DNA of 56,930 nt, from contig JACKKT010000013.1 in the NCBI GenBank assembly GCA_024236295.1, positions 1 through 56,930 of the forward strand, in the 5' to 3' direction. This document shows, piece by piece, positions 50,160 through 56,930 of the stretch. Each line of letters begins with the position of its first letter. Positions within the stretch are counted from its first letter, which is position 1. The notes below the pieces were generated by a model. The model saw only the letters and a program-made list of their open reading frames with translations. It had not been told where the DNA came from and searched no databases. The stretch is from Kordiimonadaceae bacterium (GTDB lineage Bacteria > Pseudomonadota > Alphaproteobacteria > Sphingomonadales > Emcibacteraceae). Both the position numbers and the translations under genes were made by a program.

Positions 50160-50731
50160 TTCAAAGGACAACTTCGAACAATTGAATTTGCAACAATGCC
50201 ATTCACTTTATGGCTTTCATAGACGTGCACCTGGTCAACTGAGGAGAAAAATTTAAGTTCATCTTTTGAGAGTTCTTCTTCCCCAACCCTGTTTTTTCTT
50301 AAGCGGGCAATTGTGATATGCGGTCTATAGGGCCGATCATAAATTTTATAATCTGCGGCCTTTAAATCCGCTTCTATTTTTGCCTGTAGGTTTTCAAGTG
50401 CCTTGTCCAGCAGGATATCCGCAACAAAAAGTCCTTTAACCTCCTGATCGGGCGGGAAAAGTATTATATCACCAATAGTCACTGTGAATGGCGTAATACC
50501 GGAAATTGATTTTTTTACAACGGCTTCAAGATGATCAATTTCATGCACAGGAATATTGCCGATAAAACTTAATGTCAGGTGGTAATTACTAAATGGAACC
50601 CATCTGATATTCAGCGCTGCAAACTGTTTCTGAAGCGCAATTGACTTTTGTTTTAGAACCTCCATCACTTCATTACTTAACGATAAAGCAACAAAAGCCC
50701 TTATGGTCGGCTCTGTTAAGTCTTTTTCCAA
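50147..50731 (-). CDS. thpR: RNA 2',3'-cyclic phosphodiesterase (2'-5' RNA ligase family)
   Basis: 194 residues with the two HxT motifs of the 2H phosphoesterases: YHLTLSFIGN near residue 52 and PHITIARLRKN near 133. The first codon appears to be TTG (50729-50731), preceded by GAGGGTGA that also contains the stop of the symporter gene, so translation is coupled. No ATG fits. Family enzymes open 2',3'-cyclic phosphate ends of RNA and can ligate 2'-5' in vitro. The 3' end overlaps the EAL gene on the other strand by 13 bases. Confidence 0.9.
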   Translation of the reverse strand: MEKDLTEPTIRAFVALSLSNEVMEVLKQKSIALQKQFAALNIRWVPFSNYHLTLSFIGNIPVHEIDHLEAVVKKSISGITPFTVTIGDIILFPPDQEVKGLFVADILLDKALENLQAKIEADLKAADYKIYDRPYRPHITIARLRKNRVGEEELSKDELKFFSSVDQVHVYESHKVNGIVANSIVRSCPLNHEV

Positions 50732-50735
50732 TTCA

Positions 50736-52487
50736 TCACCCTCGAGGGATTCTGATTTTTTCGATCATATCCTGAACGGTCTGTGGTGTTGGCGGGGTCA
50801 TTTTGCTGACGCAGTAGGCGACAATAAAATTAAGGATCATGCCCAATGTTCCCGCCCCTTCCGGAGAAACACCGAACCACCAGTGACCGGCATTATCAGT
50901 TCCCGGGTTTATGAATTTAAAATATATGATATAGGCCGCCGTAAAGACGAGCCCGCTGATCATACCGCTAATGGCGCCTTCCTTATTCATTCGCTTATAG
51001 AAAATCCCCATTAATATAATGGGAAAGAAGCTGCTCGCCGCAAGGCCAAAGGCAAAGGCAACAACCTGTGCCACAAAGCCCGGCGGATTAATGCCGAAAT
51101 AGCCGGCAATCAGCACCGCAATCGCAACCGCCATCCGCGCATACATCAGTTCCTGTTTATCGGTAATATTGGGAAGAAGCATTTTTTTAAACAGATCATG
51201 GGCAATAGAGGTAGAGATCACAAGAAGAAGACCCGCCGCCGTTGATAAGGCCGCCGCCAGTCCCCCGGCAACAACAAGCGCCACCACCCAGTTCGGAAGT
51301 CTGGCAATCTCAGGATTGGCCAGAACTATGATATCCTGATCAATATAAAGCTCATTTGCACTCTCGCCATCCGCGTTTTTAAGAAGGCGTTCCCCGCTGG
51401 CCCCGCGCCCGTCAGCAAAGTCCGGTTTGCCCTCAAAAGCATTTCCGGCCATATATTGTATCTTACCGTCATTATTTTTATCGCGCCAGGCAATCAGATC
51501 GGTCGCTTCCCAGTTCTTAAACCAGTCTGGTGTGCTGATATAGTCGGCCCCCGAGACCGTATTGATCAGGTTGAGACGGGCAAAGGATGATACGGCCGGT
51601 GCCGTTGTGTATAAAATGGCAATAAGCACCAGGGCATATCCCGCGCTTATGCGCGCATCACGCACTTTCGGAACCGTAAAAAACCGCACAATAACATGCG
51701 GAAGGCCCGCGGTCCCCGCCATCAGTGCCGCAACAATACAGAACATATCAATACTTGATTTGCGGCCATCGGTATAATTGCCAAAACCAAGCTCGCTTGA
51801 TAGGCCGTTAAGCTTATCAAGAAGATATATTTCTGACCCGTCAGCAAGCGTACTGCCAAACCCCAGCTGAGGAACCGGGTTCCCGGTCATAAGGATGGAA
51901 ATGAAGATCGCCGGAACCATAAAGGCAAATATGAGAACACAATATTGCGCAACCTGCGTATAGGTGATGCCCTTCATTCCCCCCAGAACGGCATAGAAAA
52001 AAATGATGGACATACCAATTAACACACCCGTGGTGATATCAACCTCAAGAAACCGCGAAAACACAATACCGACACCCCGCATCTGTCCGGCGACATAGGT
52101 AAAGGAAATAAACAGGGCACAGATAACCGCAACCGTTCTGGCCGCATTGGAATAATACCGGTCCCCGACAAAATCAGGCACCGTAAACTGGCCAAATTTG
52201 CGCAGGTAAGGTGCCAGAAGCAGAGCCAGTAGTACATAACCGCCCGTCCAGCCCATCAGATACATAGAGCCGTCACGGCCCATAAAGGATATGATCCCCG
52301 CCATCGAAATAAAACTGGCCGCGCTCATCCAGTCAGCCGCCGTCGCCATCCCATTTGCCAGCGGCGGTACATGATGCCCCGCCACATAAAAATCATCCGT
52401 CGTTCCCGCCTTGGCCCAGACCGCTATGCCGATATAAATGGCAAACGTGATCCCGACAATAATATATGTCAGAACTTGAATATCCAT
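50736..52487 (-). CDS. sodium/solute symporter, VC_2705 family (ActP-like), large subunit
   Basis: 583 residues with about 13 membrane segments of the SSS fold: GHHVPPLANGMATAADWMSAASFISMAGIISF, GWTGGYVLLALLLAPYLRKFG, AVLGGMKGITYTQVAQYCVLIFAF, AALSTAAGLLLVISTSIAHDL. Between segments there is a hydrophilic insertion of about 75 residues (roughly 320-400). It carries an EF-hand-like loop DKNNDGKI, in which position 12 is not acidic. Such symporters carry acetate and other short organic acids. It works with the small DUF4212 protein encoded one base upstream. Operon order: amidohydrolase, DUF4212, this gene, thpR. Confidence 0.93.
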   Translation of the reverse strand: MDIQVLTYIIVGITFAIYIGIAVWAKAGTTDDFYVAGHHVPPLANGMATAADWMSAASFISMAGIISFMGRDGSMYLMGWTGGYVLLALLLAPYLRKFGQFTVPDFVGDRYYSNAARTVAVICALFISFTYVAGQMRGVGIVFSRFLEVDITTGVLIGMSIIFFYAVLGGMKGITYTQVAQYCVLIFAFMVPAIFISILMTGNPVPQLGFGSTLADGSEIYLLDKLNGLSSELGFGNYTDGRKSSIDMFCIVAALMAGTAGLPHVIVRFFTVPKVRDARISAGYALVLIAILYTTAPAVSSFARLNLINTVSGADYISTPDWFKNWEATDLIAWRDKNNDGKIQYMAGNAFEGKPDFADGRGASGERLLKNADGESANELYIDQDIIVLANPEIARLPNWVVALVVAGGLAAALSTAAGLLLVISTSIAHDLFKKMLLPNITDKQELMYARMAVAIAVLIAGYFGINPPGFVAQVVAFAFGLAASSFFPIILMGIFYKRMNKEGAISGMISGLVFTAAYIIYFKFINPGTDNAGHWWFGVSPEGAGTLGMILNFIVAYCVSKMTPPTPQTVQDMIEKIRIPRG

Positions 52488-52488
52488 A

Positions 52489-52782
52489 TTACTGCCCCCC
52501 TTTGGTCAAATCTTCAGCGGGTATATGGTCATCACTTTCCTCAACATCATATTTTTTATCAAGCTTGTTCATTTTGAACACATAGATAAAAATCAGGGCA
52601 ACAAAAATATAAATTGATCCCTGCTGTGCCATCCAGAAGCCAAAGGGAAATCCGAAAAACTGAAACCTGTCAAGGTAATCAACATACAAAATCCCCATCC
52701 CGTAGGAAACTATAAACCAGAACGTCAGTAACTTTAAAACCAAACTGACATTCTCTTTCCAATATCCTCTCGCGTCTTTCAT
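52489..52782 (-). CDS. DUF4212 small subunit of the sodium/solute symporter
   Basis: 97 residues with two hydrophobic segments (LLTFWFIVSYGMGILYVDYL and GSIYIFVALIFIYVFKMNKL). The conserved GFPFGFWMAQQGSIYIFVAL block is diagnostic for DUF4212 proteins, which accompany VC_2705-type symporters. YWKENVSLVLKLL at the start is also typical. It sits in the inner membrane. It lies between the amidohydrolase gene (two bases) and the symporter gene (one base). Confidence 0.92.
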   Translation of the reverse strand: MKDARGYWKENVSLVLKLLTFWFIVSYGMGILYVDYLDRFQFFGFPFGFWMAQQGSIYIFVALIFIYVFKMNKLDKKYDVEESDDHIPAEDLTKGGQ

Positions 52783-52784
52783 TC

Positions 52785-55700
52785 TTAATTCCGATTTGTC
52801 GTAAGTTCACGGGTCGTATAAAGATGACCACCTTTAATGGTTGCTTCAACGTTTCGGATATTGCGAATATCCTCAAGTGGATTACCGTTTAATATGACCA
52901 TATCTGCCAGTTTGCCAATTTCCAGTGTTCCCAGATCAGCGTCAACGCCAATATTCTGTGCCACCTTGATGGTACCTGCCCGAATAGCATCTGCAGGGGA
53001 AAGGCCAGCAGCCTCAAACATGATAATCTCCAACTGCTGGGCAATTCCATATGGAATAAATGGACTATCCGTGCCCGCCGCCACATTGGCGCCACGATCA
53101 TGAAGTTTTTTAAGGGTTTCAAGGAGGGCCGGAGTATGCTTTATGGCATTAAAAGCAAAACCGGACTTAGCAGACATTTCCTGATCGTCACGCTGTAACT
53201 GATCAAGGAAAGTTCTATATTTAATATCACTTTTATATTCAGGCATATCCTGAAGAAATTTATAATATCCCCCATCAAGCACAGCTGTCGGCGTGATAAA
53301 AAGGCCGGATTCACTGATAATATTAATGACATCCTCATAACTATGGGCAAGGGAAGAAAATTTCGGCGAATATCCCCGTCTGCTTGTGGCGGATATATGT
53401 TCAACACTATCCATGCTATTTTGAACAGCTGGGGCAATTTCATGTGATGATAATGGAATACCCAGTTTATGGCCATCGGCGATTAATACCTGCTGATATT
53501 CATCAGGCAGGCGTACATAGGACTTAATCATATCATAATCAAGTTCTTCTGCACGCTGGAGTTCATGCCTTAATGCCTTTTCATTCAATGCATTATAGGA
53601 CTGACCATAATAAACCCTTGCACCACCCGTCAGCCAACCGGCATTAAATAACCTTGGACCAGCCGAAATGCCACTATCCCATATTTCCCGACGTTCCAGC
53701 GATTTATAAGGATTACTGCCCGGGTCACGGACACTTGTGATACCGTAAGCAAGCCAGTTTCGTCCAAGTTTTTCCCCCATAATTTCTGTTTGATGGCTGT
53801 GCCCCGCCATCAGGCCAGGGATCATTGTATTATGGGAATAATCATAAAACTTGCCGATAACCGGATACTGTCCATGAGGGGCAATACTGGTAATACGCCC
53901 CTTGGAGACAAAAACATCCACATTTTCACGAACCTGGTCAGAAACACCATCAAAAATACGCCCCACATGAATGGTTATATCTTCGTTCGATGCCCGCTTC
54001 CATGTAAGGTTAATTGAATGGTTTTGGGTCTCGCCAGTTAGAAAATTGCAGCTTTTTAAGGATTTACCGGAAAAATAATAAATACGTTCGGACCCCCGCG
54101 CCCAACGGGGCATCAGTGCCGTATCAAGACATTTATTTTCAGCAGCACCGGTAATTTCCCCGGCATTATTGACATAGGCAACTCTTAATTCCCCTTCGGC
54201 AATATAGGCCATTTTACCGCCATCATAGGAAATTACAGGTCCACTTCCATCACGGGTGCTTAAGCCAATATTATTGGGAAGATCCAGGAATTTTGACCGA
54301 CCGCTTTCTACTTCATACTGTTTAAGAGCATGCATTCCTTCACGAAAGCGCGATGTTGCCGGCTTGACAACGGCCAGTACCAGATGCTTACCATCAACAG
54401 ACCAGGTCGGTTTTCCTGGCGTAAATAACTGTTCATCAACGGTATGGATATTCCCATATTCCACATCAATGACTTTAAGATCGGACCGGCCCCATGTGTT
54501 TGAAATACCCCGTGTTGACAAATAGGCAATGTATTTTCCGTCTCGAGACCAGGCCAGTCTGTATTCACGGTTCAGATCATGAGTCAGCCTTCGTTCCTTG
54601 CCACTGGAAATATCACGGATCCAGATATCCATCTGGCCATCCCTTTCAGCGACAAAGGCAAGATTATCCCCTTCTCTTGACCAGGCCGGGTCAACCACAT
54701 GACCGGGACCATCATCAATATTCCTGGAAAGCTTGTCACCTTCCTGCACCCACATATCGCCAAGCGCTGTAAAAACAATATCATTATTTTTTGAAGATAC
54801 ATCCATGGCACCAATGCCACGAACTTGCTGAGACGCCTTGTTATCAAAATCACGGACTTTGTGTGAATAATTTGGCTCAACTGATGTAATTGACGCCTCG
54901 AAAGGAATTATTTTCAGATCACCAAGGCTTACCCGCGTTTTATTTCGTCTGTTTTCAAGCTTAACTGGACGATATTTTATCCAGCCATCGGCGGTGAAAT
55001 ATATCCCCTGCTCACTCCAGACAGAGCGAAACGGAAATATATCCCCCTGATCAAGAACAACTGAGTCTTTTTGCGCTTCCAGGCTATAGACATCCGTCAC
55101 ATAATTTAATCTGATGTCATCATTAAAATGTGAAATATAACTGAACCCTTCACTATTGTTGGTCCAAGACGGCTTGATAAAAATACCCCGTTCCGTTTTC
55201 ATCAGGCTGATTTCATATGGCTTGTCTTCCTCATAATCAATCATAACGATTTCAGAATATCTGCCCTTAATTTCACGGGTAAATAACAGTCGCTCGCCAT
55301 TCCTGGATTTATTGGGATGTCCTTCATCATCCGGAAAGTTTGTTAATTTTTTTTCAGAACCATTTTTTACATTTATCTCCCAGATATCGTAGCTGCCATC
55401 GCGGTCTGATGCGAAGACAATCGTATCACCATCCTCATTCCAAGATGGCTCACGATCATCATAAAGTCCGGATGTAATCTGTTTAAGATCTGTACCGTCA
55501 GTATTAATGGTCCAGATATGAAAATAGCCCTGATAAAAGCCCTGAAAGGCAATTTTTTTGCCGTCTGGTGAAAAACTGGGTTCTCGCGCTTCAGGTTGCT
55601 GACCTGATGTCAGAGGTTTTGCTATTCCCCCTTCAGCAGGTAAAGTCCATAAAACACCCTGCAAATCCATAGAGATCATTTTACCATCAGGTGACAAACT

Positions 55701-55799
55701 GATCCCAAAATTGGTGCCTTGTGAAAATTTTATTTCCTTAGCTTCGGCAATGCCCAATAAAGTCAAAGAAATCAGCATAAATGAATAAAGAGTCCGCAT
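52785..55799 (-). CDS. exported TolB-like propeller fused to metal-dependent amidohydrolase
   Basis: About 1004 residues from the ATG complementary to 55797-55799, which has AGGGG six bases upstream and starts a signal peptide (LYSFMLISLTLLGIAEA). Residues ~25-620 hold repeated PD40/WD40-like blades (SPDGKMISMDLQG, FSPDGKKIAFQG, WNEDGDTIVFASDRDGSYDIW, WSREGDNLAFVAERDG). The C-terminal third is an amidohydrolase. It has GLMAGHSHQTE (HxH), MIKSYVRLP (possible carboxylated Lys), LSSHEIAP, VEHISATS and AAGTDSPFIPYG (late Asp), then GTLEIGKLADMVILNGNPLEDI. It probably cleaves a peptide-like or cyclic amide in the periplasm. Coupling to a symporter suggests the product is imported. Confidence 0.92.
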   Translation of the reverse strand: MRTLYSFMLISLTLLGIAEAKEIKFSQGTNFGISLSPDGKMISMDLQGVLWTLPAEGGIAKPLTSGQQPEAREPSFSPDGKKIAFQGFYQGYFHIWTINTDGTDLKQITSGLYDDREPSWNEDGDTIVFASDRDGSYDIWEINVKNGSEKKLTNFPDDEGHPNKSRNGERLLFTREIKGRYSEIVMIDYEEDKPYEISLMKTERGIFIKPSWTNNSEGFSYISHFNDDIRLNYVTDVYSLEAQKDSVVLDQGDIFPFRSVWSEQGIYFTADGWIKYRPVKLENRRNKTRVSLGDLKIIPFEASITSVEPNYSHKVRDFDNKASQQVRGIGAMDVSSKNNDIVFTALGDMWVQEGDKLSRNIDDGPGHVVDPAWSREGDNLAFVAERDGQMDIWIRDISSGKERRLTHDLNREYRLAWSRDGKYIAYLSTRGISNTWGRSDLKVIDVEYGNIHTVDEQLFTPGKPTWSVDGKHLVLAVVKPATSRFREGMHALKQYEVESGRSKFLDLPNNIGLSTRDGSGPVISYDGGKMAYIAEGELRVAYVNNAGEITGAAENKCLDTALMPRWARGSERIYYFSGKSLKSCNFLTGETQNHSINLTWKRASNEDITIHVGRIFDGVSDQVRENVDVFVSKGRITSIAPHGQYPVIGKFYDYSHNTMIPGLMAGHSHQTEIMGEKLGRNWLAYGITSVRDPGSNPYKSLERREIWDSGISAGPRLFNAGWLTGGARVYYGQSYNALNEKALRHELQRAEELDYDMIKSYVRLPDEYQQVLIADGHKLGIPLSSHEIAPAVQNSMDSVEHISATSRRGYSPKFSSLAHSYEDVINIISESGLFITPTAVLDGGYYKFLQDMPEYKSDIKYRTFLDQLQRDDQEMSAKSGFAFNAIKHTPALLETLKKLHDRGANVAAGTDSPFIPYGIAQQLEIIMFEAAGLSPADAIRAGTIKVAQNIGVDADLGTLEIGKLADMVILNGNPLEDIRNIRNVEATIKGGHLYTTRELTTNRN

Positions 55800-55948
55800 A
55801 ACCATCCCCTGCATATACGTGATTAATCCCGAGCACAGCTTTCCAGAAATTAACTTAGAAGTAAATATTTTTATCAAAATTACAGTTCATTCATTGCATG
55901 AAATTTTATCCTGCCGTATTACTTTTCTGTCAACAAAAGGAACCATCT

Positions 55949-56518
55949 ATGTATATACTGGAAACAGAAAGACTAATTATACGCCCCTTCAATTCGGATG
56001 ATGTTGCATTTCTTGACTATCTTCACAGCGATGCCGACGTAACCCGCTATATTGGTGGACGGACGCGCAGTCACGATGAAAATGTCGCCTTTATCAATAC
56101 AATGCAGGATCTTTATACCCGCAATATTGGTCAGCTGCTGGTGGTCAGAAAATCAGATAACATCCCCGTAGGCCGAACCGGATTTTCATGTTTTTATGGC
56201 GTAAATGATGGCGATATAAGCTGGTACTACTGGGGCAGTCCTGAAAAAGTAAAAAAAGATGGTGACATTTTTGAGCTTGCGGAGCTTGGCTATTCATTTG
56301 CAAAAGCATATTGGGGCAAAGGTTATGCTACTGAAGCGGCAATGGCCATAAAAAACCAAGTCTATGATAAACTTGGATATCAGGAATTTTGCTCTTTGAT
56401 AATTAAGGAAAATATAGCGTCTATAAATGTAGCCAAGAAACTGGGTGCCCGTGAAATTACACCCTGCATGATTGACGGAAAAGAAAGTTTAGAACTGAGA
56501 AATGTGAAATATGGATAA
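55949..56518 (+). CDS. GNAT acetyltransferase, RimJ/RimL type
   Basis: 189 residues from the ATG at 55949, eight bases after AAAGG. The first residues MYILETERLIIRPFNSDD are the classic start of this subgroup. The acetyl-CoA loop appears as YSFAKAYWGKGYATEAAMAIKN, and ENIASINVAKKLGAREI ends the domain. An acetylated ribosomal-protein or other amine acceptor cannot be named. A frame extending to 55898 lacks a start site. Its end overlaps mazG by eight bases. Confidence 0.9.
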   Translation: MYILETERLIIRPFNSDDVAFLDYLHSDADVTRYIGGRTRSHDENVAFINTMQDLYTRNIGQLLVVRKSDNIPVGRTGFSCFYGVNDGDISWYYWGSPEKVKKDGDIFELAELGYSFAKAYWGKGYATEAAMAIKNQVYDKLGYQEFCSLIIKENIASINVAKKLGAREITPCMIDGKESLELRNVKYG

Positions 56519-56930
56519 TATAAGAAAACTTTTAAAAATCATGGAAACTCTGCGAGACCCGAAAGATGGCTGCGCGTGGGATGTTGAGCAAACCTTTAAA
56601 TCCATTGCGCCATATACCATTGAAGAGGCCTATGAAGTGGCAGAAGCAATTGAGAATAATGATATGGACGGGCTTAAGGATGAATTGGGAGATCTACTTT
56701 TTCAGGTTGTTTTCCATGCCCGCATGGCTGAGGAAGCAGGCAGGTTCAATTTTTCCGATGTGGTTGAAGCCATCGCCAATAAAATGATCCGTCGACACCC
56801 ACATGTTTTTGCCGATGAAAAATTCAGAAATGCCGAAGAACAGACCATTGCCTGGGAAGAACAAAAAGCAAAGGAAAGAGCCGAAAAAAAACAAGAAAGC
56901 ATCCTTGATGGAGTCACTGTTGGTCTTCCG
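56511..56930 (+). CDS. mazG: nucleoside triphosphate pyrophosphohydrolase MazG, 3' end outside the window
   Basis: 140 codons are visible, from the ATG at 56511 that overlaps the GNAT stop. The translation reads LLKIMETLRDPKDGCAWDVEQTF, then SIAPYTIEEAYEVAEAIE and LKDELGDLLFQVVFHARMAEE, the MazG metal-binding ExxE...ELGD motif. IANKMIRRHPHVFAD and AWEEQKAKER follow. This is the N-terminal MazG domain and start of the linker; the catalytic C-terminal domain lies beyond the window. It hydrolyses NTPs to NMP and pyrophosphate (housekeeping of damaged nucleotides, known for the family). The base-level frame is open to the last base, so it is partial only by the cut. Confidence 0.95.
   Translation, partial: MDNIRKLLKIMETLRDPKDGCAWDVEQTFKSIAPYTIEEAYEVAEAIENNDMDGLKDELGDLLFQVVFHARMAEEAGRFNFSDVVEAIANKMIRRHPHVFADEKFRNAEEQTIAWEEQKAKERAEKKQESILDGVTVGLP

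Noticed and set aside
1..56930. CRISPR arrays, insertion sequences, rRNA genes, prophage
   Set aside because: No regularly spaced repeats, transposase or phage structural genes were seen in any frame.

Overview
The window reads as a chromosomal segment of a Gram-negative alphaproteobacterium, probably marine or marine-derived. The block tmk, D-Ala-D-Ala carboxypeptidase, RlpA/SPOR and MltB fits that group. Tat-type signals, lipoproteins and several sodium-coupled transporters point to a saline habitat. I cannot place it below class from sequence reading alone. Base composition is moderate, with two clearly AT-richer patches at about 5.7-8.3 kb and 23-26 kb.

Layout. 1-5.3 kb is core: guaB (3' end outside the window), a Sel1-type lipoprotein, tmk, a PBP5-type carboxypeptidase, rlpA and mltB, all on the minus strand. 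tRNA-Ser(UGA) at 5506-5595 is followed by an AT-rich island of about 2.7 kb. It carries a degenerate copy of the tRNA 3' end, a small gene relic and two unusual genes. One encodes a candidate PD-(D/E)XK-like protein. The other encodes a protein whose N-terminal half matches the HslV/proteasome Ntn-hydrolase pattern, including Thr2, Asp18 and Lys55. This pair is my best candidate for an undescribed system. 8.3-15.3 kb is a galactose/galactoside locus: a methyltransferase, lipoprotein mutarotase, GH5-like hydrolase and sodium/sugar symporter, divergent from galT-galK. 15.3-23.1 kb is a nucleoside-ribose salvage locus: a LacI regulator, two exported nucleoside hydrolases, ribokinase and a ribose-type ABC importer, with a perfect 16-bp palindrome in the divergent promoter region. 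23.2-26.8 kb holds two tandem 388-residue paralogues with a QueC-like PP-loop, a cysteine-cluster protein and an amphipathic lipoprotein.

26.8-43.6 kb is a large catabolic region of unknown substrate. It has an eight-gene tightly coupled minus-strand operon: class III CoA-transferase, SMP-30 lactonase, DHDPS-family lyase, a three-part ferredoxin/FAD/DAO dehydrogenase, an SDR and a Tat-exported sulfatase. A divergent aminotransferase-BKACE pair, an IclR regulator and pcaG-pcaH follow. The same 16-bp inverted repeat lies in both divergent promoter regions, which ties the pieces into one probable IclR regulon. PhyH, an amino-acid permease and a NhaC-type antiporter flank it.

43.8-56.9 kb holds a secreted M24 peptidase, a calcineurin-like lipoprotein and an orphan gluconate-dehydrogenase-subunit-3-like protein, then a nitrilase with a GNAT acetyltransferase. 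Next come a PAS/degenerate GGDEF/EAL protein preceded by a probable 19-codon leader ORF, and an operon of propeller-amidohydrolase, DUF4212, VC_2705-type symporter and ThpR. The window ends with a RimJ/RimL-type acetyltransferase overlapping mazG (3' end outside). I saw no CRISPR array, insertion sequence, rRNA or complete prophage.
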